Part shown: positions 55,035-64,000 of the stretch, in pieces | How the letters are laid out: each line of letters starts with the position of its first letter | Numbering within the stretch: the first letter of the stretch is position 1 | The notes under the pieces: model-generated | Told to the model about the DNA's origin: nothing | The model's input: the letters and a program-made list of their open reading frames with translations, nothing else | The model's database searches: none | Position numbers and translations under genes: made by a program | From: CAWVSB01 sp046710535 | Lineage (GTDB): Bacteria; Pseudomonadota; Gammaproteobacteria; Pseudomonadales; CAWVSB01 | Direction of reading: 5' to 3' | Assembly (NCBI GenBank): GCA_046710535.1 | Contig: JBKEHH010000002.1 | Coordinates: forward strand, 1 to 64,000 | DNA length: 64,000 bases

Positions 55035-55573
55035 TGAACTTGTTTGATATAGTTAAAAGACTGGTATTAGCGAGTGTATTTATAGCGCTTGCTGCGTGTG
55101 CTGGCGATAACGTTGATGACTTACGTGATTTTGTTGCAGAGGTTAAGGCTAAGCCTGGTAAAAAGATAGATCCGATACCTACCTATCCGCCTTACCGATC
55201 ATATACGTATCAAGTGATGACTATGCGGGCGCCGTTTACTGTTCCGGTGAAGGTGAAGCCCGTTTCAAGAGAGCAAATGGCGGCCACTGATGTTAAGCCT
55301 GATCAAAATCGCGCGAAAGAGTTTTTGGAGGGATTTCAGCTAGAGTCTCTAAAAATGGTGGGTACTCTCTCGATCAAGGGTGTTATGACGGGATTAATGA
55401 GTGATAACAGCGGTGCAGTGCACCCGATTTCTTTTGGCAATTTTGTTGGTAAAAATCATGGGCGTGTTGTTGAGATCTATGATAATCAAGTTGACATAGT
55501 TGAAATAATTCCCAATGGAGCAGGTTCTTGGGTGGAGCGGCCTAGAGTAATAAAGTTGAGAGAATCGCAATAA
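55034..55573 (+). CDS. pilP: Type IV pilus lipoprotein PilP
   Basis: A 179-residue inner-membrane lipoprotein linking PilNO to the secretin PilQ. The lipobox is LAAC at about residue 22. A Pro-rich flexible region (KIDPIPTYPPYRSY) precedes the beta-sandwich domain (MVGTLSIKGVMTGLMSD; VEIIPNGAGSWVERP). It overlaps pilQ by 1 bp. Confidence 0.95.
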   Translation: MNLFDIVKRLVLASVFIALAACAGDNVDDLRDFVAEVKAKPGKKIDPIPTYPPYRSYTYQVMTMRAPFTVPVKVKPVSREQMAATDVKPDQNRAKEFLEGFQLESLKMVGTLSIKGVMTGLMSDNSGAVHPISFGNFVGKNHGRVVEIYDNQVDIVEIIPNGAGSWVERPRVIKLRESQ

Positions 55574-57711
55574 TGAATAGGTTGATGAAAAGTATAGATA
55601 TTGGAGTTAGTTTTGATATTTCGATTAGCAAATGGGTGGGGCATATGTGTCGATTAAATATAGGTGTTTTACTTGGCCTATTACTGTGTGCGCAAGCTGT
55701 TCAAGCCTCGACCATTCAGGCTATAGATTTTAATTCTCTCCCTGGTGGGGTTCTGGAAGTTCGTTTAGATATGGACGGTACACCGCCTGAACCTAAGGGT
55801 TATACGATTGATAAGCCGGCGCGTATAGCGTTGGATTTGCCGAATGTAAAAAGTGCGCTGATAGAAAAAAAGCATACCGTTGATTTTGGTAGTGCTGATA
55901 GTGTGATGGTACTAGAGAGCGGCGACAGGACTCGGGTAATTATTAACTTAGTAGAGTTAACAGAGTATTCCACCAGAATCGAAGACAATAGTTTATATAT
56001 ACTTGTAGGCCGTGGCGGTAAGCAGGATTTTCTAAAACGCGGTGAATCTAAGCTGGCCTCACAATTTGGGACTGCCGACGATGTTGACTCTATTTTGGGC
56101 TTGGATTTTAAGCGCGGTGAAGAAGGCGAAGGCAAATTACTCATTAAGCTTTCTAGCTCTAATGTAGCTGCGGATATATCAAAAGAAGGTCGTGTTATTA
56201 CGCTTAAACTTCCCGGTGTTGGGATGGGAGAAGAACTCAGAAGGAACTACGATGTAGTCGATTTCGCTACCCCTGTTACCATGTTTTCAGCTGATTATCG
56301 TTCAGGCAATAGCATAATAGAGATCAATCCAGTTGGTGATTTTGATTATTTGGCCTATCAGACAGATGATGTTTATGTTGTTAGTGTTAGGCCTTTATCC
56401 GCTCAGGATATTGAAAACAAGAAAAAAGACTTTCTATTTTCCGGGGAAAAATTATCGCTTAATTTCCAAAGTATAGAGGTCAGAGCTGTACTGCAGTTAA
56501 TAGCAGATTTCACTGATTTGAACCTTGTTGCCAGTGATAGTGTTGCCGGTAATATTACTTTGCGGCTAGAGAATGTTCCTTGGGATCAAGCTTTAGATTT
56601 AGTGTTATCTACCAAGGGCTTAGACAAGCGTCAAATCGGCAACGTGTTGATGGTTGCTCCAGCTGAAGAAATTGCCGCTAGAGAGCGTCAAGAAATAGAG
56701 TCATCTAAGCAATTGGGTGAGATATTGCCGCTTCAGACTGAGCACATAAAAGTACTGTATGCGGAAGCTTCAGATTTGGTTGGCTTGCTACAGGGCGGCG
56801 ACGACAATGGTTTGGTTTCCGAGCGTGGCAGTGTGTTAGTTGATACGCGCACTAACTCGCTGTTGATTACCGAAACTGCTGCAACCTTGGAAGAAATTAG
56901 AAGGGTTATTAAACTGGTTGATATTCCGGTTAGACAAGTGCTAATTGAAGCGCGTATTGTCATCGCAAATTCTGATTTTTCTAGAGATCTAGGTATTCGT
57001 TGGGGTGGTTTAAAAATTGATTTGGGGTCTTCAACTCGTGCTCTTGCGGGTAATTTGGAGTCAGCGACTAGCGCGATTGCTAATGGCGGAGTTGCTGCGA
57101 TAAATGTGCCGGGCTCATTGGCCGTTGACTTAGGTGTAGAAGGGTCCAGTGCAAGTAGACTGGCGCTAGGTTATCAGAGCAGTGACATTTCTCTGGCGGC
57201 GGAATTGTCGGCATTAGAGAGTAATGGTCAGGGTGAGGTAGTATCCCAGCCTAAGATTATTACCGGAGATAAGCAGAAAGCGGTAATTAAGTCTGGGCAA
57301 CAAATCCCCTATCTTGAAGCCGCTGCTAATGGAGGCACTACAGTTAATTTTGAAGAAGCCGTGCTCAAGTTAGAGGTAACGCCAAATATTACCCCTGATG
57401 ATAGAATCTTGATGGATCTTGTGATTAATCAAGATTCTCTAGGTGATTTTATCAATGGTCAATTTAACTCGCAGATTCCCATTATCGATACCACTGAACT
57501 CATCACCCAAGTTCTAGTGAAGAATGGTGAAACCATTGTTTTAGGTGGTGTATTTCAAATCTCCGATGTAACTGAGACAACTCAGACGCCATTTTTAGGA
57601 GATATTCCTTATTTGGGTCGGTTGTTTAAACGCACAACTGTGCGTAAAGATAAAATTGAAACCTTGATATTTATTACACCACGTATACTATCCGACGACT
57701 TATTGGATTGA
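55573..57711 (+). CDS. pilQ: Type IV pilus secretin PilQ
   Basis: Outer-membrane secretin of 712 residues through which the pilus emerges. A long leader ends in LLGLLLCAQAVQAS. AMIN domains follow (about residues 45-270), then the secretin/TonB short N-terminal domain (FQSIEVRAVLQLIADFTDLNLV) and the secretin barrel with VPGSLAVDLGVEG and the GETIVLGGVFQ and DIPYLGRLFKRT signature near the end. The next gene, aroK, begins 11 bp after the pilQ stop. Confidence 0.96.
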   Translation: MNRLMKSIDIGVSFDISISKWVGHMCRLNIGVLLGLLLCAQAVQASTIQAIDFNSLPGGVLEVRLDMDGTPPEPKGYTIDKPARIALDLPNVKSALIEKKHTVDFGSADSVMVLESGDRTRVIINLVELTEYSTRIEDNSLYILVGRGGKQDFLKRGESKLASQFGTADDVDSILGLDFKRGEEGEGKLLIKLSSSNVAADISKEGRVITLKLPGVGMGEELRRNYDVVDFATPVTMFSADYRSGNSIIEINPVGDFDYLAYQTDDVYVVSVRPLSAQDIENKKKDFLFSGEKLSLNFQSIEVRAVLQLIADFTDLNLVASDSVAGNITLRLENVPWDQALDLVLSTKGLDKRQIGNVLMVAPAEEIAARERQEIESSKQLGEILPLQTEHIKVLYAEASDLVGLLQGGDDNGLVSERGSVLVDTRTNSLLITETAATLEEIRRVIKLVDIPVRQVLIEARIVIANSDFSRDLGIRWGGLKIDLGSSTRALAGNLESATSAIANGGVAAINVPGSLAVDLGVEGSSASRLALGYQSSDISLAAELSALESNGQGEVVSQPKIITGDKQKAVIKSGQQIPYLEAAANGGTTVNFEEAVLKLEVTPNITPDDRILMDLVINQDSLGDFINGQFNSQIPIIDTTELITQVLVKNGETIVLGGVFQISDVTETTQTPFLGDIPYLGRLFKRTTVRKDKIETLIFITPRILSDDLLD

Positions 57712-57722
57712 GTGGGTTGTGT

Positions 57723-58259
57723 ATGGCTAAGGCAGACAATATATTCCTGATTGGTCCCATGGGGGCTGGTAAATCGACAATCGGCCGCCTTTTGGCGGCC
57801 GAATTACATTTGCCGTTTTGCGATACTGATAAAGCAATAGAAGACCGCTGTGGAGCTGATATTCCTTGGATTTTTGACGTCGAGGGCGAGGATGGCTTTC
57901 GAACTCGAGAATCATTAATGTTAACTGAGTTATCTGAGGATAATGGGTTAGTGTTGGCCACCGGCGGCGGAATTATCTTATTAGCAGAAAATCGCAAAAT
58001 GCTCCGAAGTCGTGGTTTTGTTGTTTATCTCCGCGCTAGTGTTGATCAACAAGCTGCGCGAACGGCTAAAGATAAGAATCGGCCTCTGCTGCAGTCGGGA
58101 GAGCCAAGAGAAGTTTTGGAACAGCTGATGTTGGTACGAGACCCGCTGTATAACGAAGTTGCCGATATGATGATAGACACCGACTCTCGCTCGCCAAAAG
58201 ATGTAGCAAAAGATATCGCTAAAAGGTTAAGAGAAGAGCAGGTCAGGGGCATTCAGTAA
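57723..58259 (+). CDS. aroK: Shikimate kinase
   Basis: Phosphorylates shikimate in aromatic amino acid synthesis. The 178 residues have the Walker A loop GPMGAGKSTIGR, DTDKAIEDRCGADIPWIF and GGGIIL. The start MAKADNIFLIG at 57723 is the family start, 11 bp after the pilQ stop. aroB follows after 6 bp. Confidence 0.96.
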   Translation: MAKADNIFLIGPMGAGKSTIGRLLAAELHLPFCDTDKAIEDRCGADIPWIFDVEGEDGFRTRESLMLTELSEDNGLVLATGGGIILLAENRKMLRSRGFVVYLRASVDQQAARTAKDKNRPLLQSGEPREVLEQLMLVRDPLYNEVADMMIDTDSRSPKDVAKDIAKRLREEQVRGIQ

Positions 58260-58265
58260 ATTGAT

Positions 58266-59345
58266 ATGGATACGTTAACCGTAGATTTAGGCCACAGAAG
58301 TTACCCTATATATATTGGCGAAAAAGTGTTTTTAGATGGAGACCTTTTAGCAAAACATATACAAGGCAAACAGGTAATGGTTGTTACCAATACCACCATT
58401 GCTGCGCTATATCTTGATCAGATAATCGCAGTGTTAGCTAATTTTTCAGTAGTGTCTTGTGTGTTGCCAGACGGAGAGCAGTATAAAACCTTAACTGTGC
58501 TGAACCAAATTTTTGACAGTTTGTTGGAAGCTAAGTATGACCGCACGGCAACGTTAATAGCGCTCGGCGGTGGTGTGGTTGGAGACATGACTGGGTTTGC
58601 CGCTGCTAGTTATCAGCGAGGCGTCAATTTTATTCAGATTCCGACGACGGTTCTATCGCAAGTTGACTCATCCGTTGGCGGCAAAACCGGGGTTAACCAT
58701 GCTCTGGGAAAAAATATGATTGGCGCTTTTTATCAGCCACAAGCAGTTTTTGCTGATATCTCTGTTTTATCTACATTGCCAGCTCGTGAGCTTTCCGCAG
58801 GGATAGCTGAAATCATTAAGTATGGACTGATACAAGATGAGTCGTTTTTAGCTTGGCTAGAGCATAATATGGCAGCCCTATTAGCACTTGACCCCTTGGC
58901 AGTAACTTATGCGGTTAAGCGCTCTTGCGAGTGCAAGGCTGAAGTTGTTGCTCAAGATGAACATGAAGGTGGAATCCGCGCGATTCTTAACCTTGGGCAT
59001 ACCTTCGGCCATGCTATTGAAACTGACCAAGGTTACGGTAATTGGCTTCATGGTGAGGCAGTGGCAGCTGGCATTATAGTGGCTAGCGCTTTGTCTGAGC
59101 AGCTTGGCTGGATTTCTAGCACTGATTTAATGAGAGTTAAGGCTGTTATTAAAGCGGCTAATTTACCGACCACATTGCCAGCAAATATTACTCCTGAGCG
59201 CTTTTTGGAGCTAATGTCGGTTGATAAAAAAGTTGTAGACGATCAATTACGCTTCGTTTTACTTAAAAGCCTAGGTGAGGCGGTAGTTACCAGCGAAGTT
59301 GACTGGAAATACGTTGTTGAAGCCATAAAATCCTGCCAACAATAG
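58266..59345 (+). CDS. aroB: 3-dehydroquinate synthase
   Basis: Second shikimate pathway step, an NAD- and Zn-dependent cyclase of 359 residues. Visible are DGEQYKTL, GGGVVGDMTGFAAASYQRG, PTTVLSQVDSSVGGKTGVNH and the metal-binding NLGHTFGHAIE and LHGEAVAAG. In Pseudomonas relatives gltB and gltD come next; here only their scar remains. Confidence 0.97.
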   Translation: MDTLTVDLGHRSYPIYIGEKVFLDGDLLAKHIQGKQVMVVTNTTIAALYLDQIIAVLANFSVVSCVLPDGEQYKTLTVLNQIFDSLLEAKYDRTATLIALGGGVVGDMTGFAAASYQRGVNFIQIPTTVLSQVDSSVGGKTGVNHALGKNMIGAFYQPQAVFADISVLSTLPARELSAGIAEIIKYGLIQDESFLAWLEHNMAALLALDPLAVTYAVKRSCECKAEVVAQDEHEGGIRAILNLGHTFGHAIETDQGYGNWLHGEAVAAGIIVASALSEQLGWISSTDLMRVKAVIKAANLPTTLPANITPERFLELMSVDKKVVDDQLRFVLLKSLGEAVVTSEVDWKYVVEAIKSCQQ

Positions 59346-59395
59346 CGCTAAATTAACGCCAAGCTTGGGCTAGTCATTTAGTCCCAAAGTCCCAT

Positions 59396-59424
59396 TTGTT
59401 TACATCGAATCTTACGTGTAGAAT
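59396..59424 (+). promoter_or_regulatory. Probable promoter of the lost gltBD operon
   Basis: TTGTTT and TAGAAT are separated by 17 bp, 89 bp before the gltB start codon. It is a moderate sigma70 match. A hairpin (GGCTGAGAAC / GTTC...TCAGCC, 59441-59471) lies in the leader between it and the scar. Confidence 0.45.
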
Positions 59425-59512
59425 GATCATCTTTTTCGCGGGCTGAGAACTTTTTTGTTCTTCAATCAGCCGCTAACTGTTTGATATTAATTGTTTTTTT
59501 AGTGAGTTTCTT

Positions 59513-59750
59513 ATGAAAACAGGTCTTTACAGTCCTGATGAATTTAAGGATAACGACGGCTTTGGATTGATCGCCCATGCTGCTTGTCAGATAAGCCATA
59601 AAGTATTGAAAACTGCTATAGAGTCGTTAATGTGTATGACCTATTGTGGAGGCATAGCTGGCGACATGGTGTGTGAGAGCGATCTGTGGAATGGCTATTA
59701 GTGAAGGCCGCCAAGCTGCTGAAGGTGTTTTGAACCAATTTGAAGTTTAA
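59513..59750 (+). pseudogene. gltB-gltD deletion scar (glutamate synthase remnant)
   Basis: The ATG at 59513 opens with KTGLYSPDEFKDN, then GFGLIAH, SHKVLKTAIESL and GGIA: the N-terminus of the glutamate synthase large subunit GltB, about the first 50 residues. Then GDMVCESDL and, after a 1-base frameshift, AISEGRQAAEGVLNQFEV with its stop at 59750 match the C-terminus of the small subunit GltD. Everything between is gone, roughly 1,900 codons by family lengths. The first residue of the glutaminase domain, Cys in DNCGFGLIAH, is Asp here. The position between aroB and hemE is where gltBD sits in Pseudomonas. The 62-codon peptide still open has no plausible activity. Confidence 0.9.
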
Positions 59751-59785
59751 TGTTAACTGTATAAGTAACTGTAGCGGACTGATTG

Positions 59786-60850
59786 ATGAGTGAATTAAAG
59801 AACGACCGATTTTTAAAAGCATTATTACGCCAAGACGTAGATGTGACCCCAGTTTGGATGATGCGCCAAGCGGGCCGTTACTTGCCTGAATATCGCGAGT
59901 CGAGAAGTAGGGCTGGTGATTTCATGGCGTTGTGCAGTAACCCAGAGCTAGCCTGTGAAGTTACCATGCAACCGCTTGCGCGCTATCCGCTTGACGCCGC
60001 TATTTTATTTTCGGATATTTTAACGATTCCAGATGCTATGGGCTTAGGTTTATATTTTGAGACTGGCGAAGGGCCTCGTTTTAAAAAGACGGTTCGTACT
60101 GCTGCTGATGTTGATGCGCTGCCAATAACTGATGCTAAGAAAGATCTGCCTTATGTGCTAGATGCTGTTAGCACTATTCGCCGCGAGCTAAATGGCAGTG
60201 TGCCACTAATTGGTTTTTCTGGCAGCCCGTGGACTTTAGCCACCTATATGGTTGAAGGTGGCTCTTCTAAAGATTTTCTGCGCGCTAAAGCGATGGCTTT
60301 TGATCAGCCTGAAGTTATGCACCTGTTGTTAGAGAAGTTGGCCTTGTCGGTTATTGATTATTTAAATGGTCAGATTTTAGCTGGCGCCCAAGTCGTACAG
60401 ATCTTTGATACTTGGGGCGGCGCCTTAAGCCCTTGGGCCTATAAAGAATTTTCCCTCGATTATATGCAAAAAATAGTTGATGGTTTGATTCGTGAGCATG
60501 ATGGTCGTGAAGTCCCTGTAATTTTGTTTACTAAAAACGGTGGGCAATGGCTAGAACAGATGGCAGCTACAGGTGCCAGCGCTTTGGGGCTAGATTGGAC
60601 AACTGACATCGGCAATGCACGGTCTCGAGTTGGCGACCGTGTTACATTGCAAGGCAATATGGATCCAACCATGTTATATGCAAAACCTGCGGCAATCCGC
60701 GCTGAAGTTGAACGTATATTGAAAAGTTTTGGCAGTGGTAATGGTCATGTATTTAATTTGGGGCATGGTATTACTCCAGAAGTATCGCCAGAAAACGCAG
60801 GTGTTTTTATTGAAGCAGTACATGAATTTTCAGCTCAGTACCATCAGTAG
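59786..60850 (+). CDS. hemE: Uroporphyrinogen decarboxylase
   Basis: Converts uroporphyrinogen III to coproporphyrinogen III in heme synthesis. The 354 residues contain the two family signatures, PVWMMRQAGRYLPEYR and GFSGSPWTLATYMVEGG, and the catalytic Asp in LFSDILTIPDAMGL. I use ATG at 59786; a TTG lies one codon upstream. Confidence 0.97.
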   Translation: MSELKNDRFLKALLRQDVDVTPVWMMRQAGRYLPEYRESRSRAGDFMALCSNPELACEVTMQPLARYPLDAAILFSDILTIPDAMGLGLYFETGEGPRFKKTVRTAADVDALPITDAKKDLPYVLDAVSTIRRELNGSVPLIGFSGSPWTLATYMVEGGSSKDFLRAKAMAFDQPEVMHLLLEKLALSVIDYLNGQILAGAQVVQIFDTWGGALSPWAYKEFSLDYMQKIVDGLIREHDGREVPVILFTKNGGQWLEQMAATGASALGLDWTTDIGNARSRVGDRVTLQGNMDPTMLYAKPAAIRAEVERILKSFGSGNGHVFNLGHGITPEVSPENAGVFIEAVHEFSAQYHQ

Positions 60851-60874
60851 CTTTTACTAAGTGGATATTAAATA

Positions 60875-61468
60875 GTGTCAATTCGGTTTATAGAGTCAGC
60901 AGCATTACCAACCCCATGGGCGGTGTTTATTATGCACGGCTTTGAAGAAGAGAGCAGTGGCAAGGAGCATGTTGTGCTAACCCTAGGTGACGTGTCGACT
61001 GATGAGCCGGTTTTGACAAGAGTTCATTCAGAATGTTTAACCGGCGATGCGCTGTTTAGTTTGCGCTGTGATTGCGGCGCGCAGTTAGAAGCGGCTATGC
61101 AAGCTGTTGCCAAGGAAGGGTGTGGTGCTATCTTGTATTTGCGCCAAGAAGGTCGTGGTATCGGTTTGCTAAATAAAATTAAAGCTTACAGATTACAGGA
61201 TGCCGGTGCTGACACTGTTGAAGCAAACGAGCAGCTAGGTTTTGGCGCAGACATGCGCGATTATAGTATTTGTCGAAAAATGCTTAGTCATCTGTCTATT
61301 ACTCAAATTCGCTTAATGACTAACAACCCGCGTAAAGTTTCCGCTTTGGAAGGAATGGGAATAAACGTAGTAGAGCGTATAGCGCTGAGAAGTGGACAGA
61401 ATCCACATAATGAGGATTACTTGAAAACTAAAGCAGGCAAGCTCGGTCATTTAATGAATGACGAGTAA
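60875..61468 (+). CDS. ribA: GTP cyclohydrolase II
   Basis: First committed step of riboflavin synthesis. The 197-residue stand-alone protein has the zinc cysteines (ECLTGDALFSLRCDCGAQLE), YLRQEGRGIGLLNK and LMTNNPRKV. The start is GTG at 60875, 24 bp after hemE. It is convergent with dxs. Confidence 0.97.
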   Translation: MSIRFIESAALPTPWAVFIMHGFEEESSGKEHVVLTLGDVSTDEPVLTRVHSECLTGDALFSLRCDCGAQLEAAMQAVAKEGCGAILYLRQEGRGIGLLNKIKAYRLQDAGADTVEANEQLGFGADMRDYSICRKMLSHLSITQIRLMTNNPRKVSALEGMGINVVERIALRSGQNPHNEDYLKTKAGKLGHLMNDE

Positions 61469-61477
61469 GCCTCTAGG

Positions 61478-63388
61478 TTATTTAGCTAGTGCTTGAGTGT
61501 TACTTTTCTCTAACCAATCCATTCTTTTAGCAATCGAATTATAAATGCCGTCGCTGTCTAAGCCTGATTGCGCTAGTAATTCTTTATGGGTGCCATGATT
61601 CAAAAATTCATCGTGCAAGCCTAAATTTAGCGTGGGGAATACGATTTCCTTAGCGGCTAAGTATTCGTTAACACCGCTGCCAGCACCGCCAGCGGTAGTG
61701 TTTTCTTCTACCGTAACAATCAAGTCATGGCTTTCTGCCAGTTGCGCAATTAATTCTTCGTCAATTGGCTTAACGAAGCGCATGTCGACAACGGTGGCAT
61801 TTAATTTGTCGCCAGCAGCGATGCTTTCACTAAGAAGGCTACCGAAATTAAGGATGGCAATACGTGTCCCATCGCGGCGAATAATACCCTTGCCAAGAGG
61901 TAGAGCGACCATTGCTGACATCGTCTCAATGCCTGGGCCGGTACCTCGCGGATAGCGCACTGCAGTTGGCCCTTGATGTAGGTAGCCGGTGTATAGCAGT
62001 TGCCGACATTCATTCTCGTCGCTAGGTGCAATCACCACCATATTAGGAATGCAGCGTAAATAGGTTAAGTCAAAAGCCCCCGCATGGGTGGCGCCATCTT
62101 CGCCAACAAGGCCAGCTCTATCTATCGCAAATAGTACATCTAGATTCTGCAGCGCTACGTCATGCACTAGTTGATCATAGCCGCGCTGTAAAAATGTCGA
62201 GTATATCGCTACTACCGGCTTTAATTCATCACATGCCATCCCCGCTGCTAAGGTTATGGCATGCTGCTCGGCAATTGCTACGTCAAAGTAGCGTTCAGGG
62301 AAACGCTTGGCAAACTCCACCATGCCAGAGCCTTCGCACATAGCCGGAGTAATGCCTACTAGCTTACTGTCTTGCTCAGCCATATCACACAACCACTGAC
62401 CAAAAATATCTTGGTATTTTTGTGTTGGAGCACTGGCATTTTTAGGCTTTACTTCAATTTTATTGATTGCATGATAGCCAACAGGATCTTTTTCTGCCGG
62501 CGCAAAGCCCTTGCCTTTAGTCGTCATAATATGGAGTAGCTGCGGGCCTTTAAGGTCTCGCATGTTTTTTAGTGTATAAATCAGGGTATTAATATCATGG
62601 CCATCGATTGGGCCAATATAATTAAAGCCCAATTCCTCAAACATCATCCCCGGTGCAACTAGGCCTTTAACATGTTCTTCCGCTTTTTGGACAAGATCTA
62701 AGGCTGACGGAATTTTGGCTAAAACTTTCTTACTACCTTCTCTAAACTGAGTGTAAGGCTTGCTGGCCCAAATACGGCTAAAGTAAGTATTAAGTCCGCC
62801 TTTGTTATGTCCAATAGACATCTGATTATCGTTCAGCACAACAAGCATGTCAGCATCAGTGTGGGCAGCGTGATTCAAGGCTTCAAAGGCCATGCCAGCG
62901 GTCATTGCGCCGTCGCCAATTACCGCAGCCACTTTTCTGCCGCTGTTGTTATGTTTTGCGGCCAAGGCCATACCTAATGCGGCGCTTATACTAGTGCTTG
63001 AATGGCCAACGCCAAAAGTATCGTATTTACTTTCACTACGTTTTGGGAAGCCAGAAAGGCCGTCTTTTTGGCGAATTGAGAGCATTTCCTCGCGCCGGCC
63101 AGTTAGTATTTTATGAGGGTAGGTCTGATGTCCGACATCCCAAACAATGCGATCATCAGGCGTGTTGTACACATAATGTAATGCGATTGTTAGTTCAACA
63201 ACGCCTAGTCCAGCGCCAAAGTGACCACCTGTTTGGCCGGTGCTATAGAGTAAATATTCGCGTAATTCGTCGCATACTTGATCAAGTTGATCTTCTGATA
63301 GCTCGCGAAGCTGCTTAGTATCATCCACCGTGTCTAGCAAAGGTGTTGCTGGACGAGAAGCGGGAATAGTTTCAAACAGTTTACTCAT
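61478..63388 (-). CDS. dxs: 1-deoxy-D-xylulose-5-phosphate synthase
   Basis: Thiamine diphosphate enzyme starting the MEP isoprenoid pathway and feeding thiamine and pyridoxal synthesis. The 636 residues include HQTYPHKILTGR, the TPP motif GDGAMTAGMAFEALN, the catalytic Glu in DVAIAEQHAITLAAGMA and the C-terminal transketolase domain. It follows ispA on the same strand, the usual xseB-ispA-dxs order. Confidence 0.98.
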   Translation of the reverse strand: MSKLFETIPASRPATPLLDTVDDTKQLRELSEDQLDQVCDELREYLLYSTGQTGGHFGAGLGVVELTIALHYVYNTPDDRIVWDVGHQTYPHKILTGRREEMLSIRQKDGLSGFPKRSESKYDTFGVGHSSTSISAALGMALAAKHNNSGRKVAAVIGDGAMTAGMAFEALNHAAHTDADMLVVLNDNQMSIGHNKGGLNTYFSRIWASKPYTQFREGSKKVLAKIPSALDLVQKAEEHVKGLVAPGMMFEELGFNYIGPIDGHDINTLIYTLKNMRDLKGPQLLHIMTTKGKGFAPAEKDPVGYHAINKIEVKPKNASAPTQKYQDIFGQWLCDMAEQDSKLVGITPAMCEGSGMVEFAKRFPERYFDVAIAEQHAITLAAGMACDELKPVVAIYSTFLQRGYDQLVHDVALQNLDVLFAIDRAGLVGEDGATHAGAFDLTYLRCIPNMVVIAPSDENECRQLLYTGYLHQGPTAVRYPRGTGPGIETMSAMVALPLGKGIIRRDGTRIAILNFGSLLSESIAAGDKLNATVVDMRFVKPIDEELIAQLAESHDLIVTVEENTTAGGAGSGVNEYLAAKEIVFPTLNLGLHDEFLNHGTHKELLAQSGLDSDGIYNSIAKRMDWLEKSNTQALAK

Positions 63389-63466
63389 AAGATCTCAAAA
63401 TGCGCTGGCTACCTAGCTAAATACTTGCAAGAATCTAATTTTACCCCATGTATGGGTGAAGTGCGC

Positions 63467-64000
63467 CTAAAAATTTCGTTTAATAATATAGTCGGCCGAC
63501 TGTCTCAGCCCATTGGCGCTAGCACCAAAGCTCGCTAAAGCCGCGATTGCTTGTCGATGCAAATATGCCGCTTCTGCTTTGGTTTTTTCAAGTCCCATTA
63601 ATGAAGGGAAAGTTGATTTATTTTGCTCGATATCTGCGCCTTGTTGCTTGCCCAGTTGCTCAGTGGAGGACTCAATATCCAAAATGTCGTCTACCACCTG
63701 AAAGGCCAAGCCAATGGCATTAGCATAGTCATCTAATGCTTTTAACTGAGTATCGCTAGCACCTGCAGCGGTCGCTCCCAGTGCCACTGCTGCGCGAATA
63801 AGCGCGCCTGTTTTTAGCTGATGCATGCTGCGAAGATGGTCGGTAGTGATAACTTGGTCGGCTGCCTGTAAATCAATATACTGGCCTGCCACCATGCCGC
63901 GCACACCAGCGGCAGAGCTCAGTATTTTTATTAATTCTATTTTAGTCTGAGCAGTGCTGGTTTCCAGGTTCGCTAGTATTTCGAATGCAGCAGTATTGAG
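63467..64000 (-). CDS. ispA: Farnesyl/geranyl diphosphate synthase, 5' end beyond window
   Basis: The visible 177 codons are the C-terminal part of a short-chain trans-prenyltransferase that condenses isopentenyl diphosphate units. It has the second Asp-rich motif VVDDILDIESSTEQLGK, GMVAGQYIDLQ and the lysine in KTGALIRAAV. The first Asp-rich motif lies outside. Its stop is 79 bp before dxs. Confidence 0.95.
   Translation of the reverse strand, partial: LNTAAFEILANLETSTAQTKIELIKILSSAAGVRGMVAGQYIDLQAADQVITTDHLRSMHQLKTGALIRAAVALGATAAGASDTQLKALDDYANAIGLAFQVVDDILDIESSTEQLGKQQGADIEQNKSTFPSLMGLEKTKAEAAYLHRQAIAALASFGASANGLRQSADYIIKRNF

Overview
This window comes from a gammaproteobacterium, probably a marine member of the Cellvibrionales/Spongiibacteraceae neighbourhood; that placement is inferred from gene content and from gene order, not from a search. 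The backbone follows the order I know from Pseudomonas: envC-gpmI-rhodanese-grxC-secB-trmL-ntrC-ntrB-glnA, bipA-dtd, tatCBA-hisE-hisI-ubiB-ubiJ-ubiE, DUF971-hslU-hslV-SPOR-argS-priA-rpmE-nuclease-maeB-ponA, pilMNOPQ-aroK-aroB-(gltBD)-hemE, then ribA, dxs and ispA. No rRNA, tRNA, CRISPR array, prophage or insertion sequence was recognised.

Layout. 1-3.9 kb: cell-division hydrolase activator, glycolysis, thiol redox and export chaperone. 4.1-11.7 kb: an accessory lipid block between secB and trmL, with a wax ester synthase/DGAT carrying a lysine-rich tail, a DUF3336 patatin lipase, an AraC regulator divergent from a TauD-like dioxygenase, and a Pla-1/cef-type lipoprotein lipase. 11.7-16.7 kb: trmL and the nitrogen module ntrC-ntrB-glnA, with a sigma54 promoter, NtrC-type palindromes and a terminator. 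16.9-31.9 kb: an accessory stretch with transporters and hydrolases and several broken genes around bipA-dtd. 31.6-37.1 kb: Tat translocase, histidine and ubiquinone genes. 37.2-40.8 kb: a broken acyltransferase, an antiporter and DUF971. 40.8-52.6 kb: HslUV, ArgS, PriA, L31, nuclease, malic enzyme and PBP1A. 52.8-64 kb: type IV pilus assembly, shikimate, heme, riboflavin and isoprenoid genes.

The most striking feature is gene decay confined to dispensable genes. Six loci are broken: an AraC regulator (19.4-20.4 kb), a membrane-anchored protein with one in-frame TAA (20.6-21.7 kb), a secreted lipase with a frameshift and three stops (21.8-22.8 kb), a haloalkane dehalogenase with two in-frame stops (27.1-28.0 kb), an acyltransferase-3 membrane protein (37.2-38.3 kb), and glutamate synthase. 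The last survives only as a short scar between aroB and hemE in which the first codons of gltB are joined to the last codons of gltD. The wax ester synthase also lacks an ATG/GTG at the expected start and may use AUC. All housekeeping genes read cleanly, so general sequencing error is an unlikely explanation.

The glutamine synthetase/NtrBC circuit is intact while glutamate synthase at its usual locus is gone, so glutamate must be made another way or by a copy elsewhere. The neutral-lipid synthase and the DUF3336 lipase sit in tandem and could form a storage and mobilisation pair; the histone-like tail suggests a link between lipid inclusions and the nucleoid.
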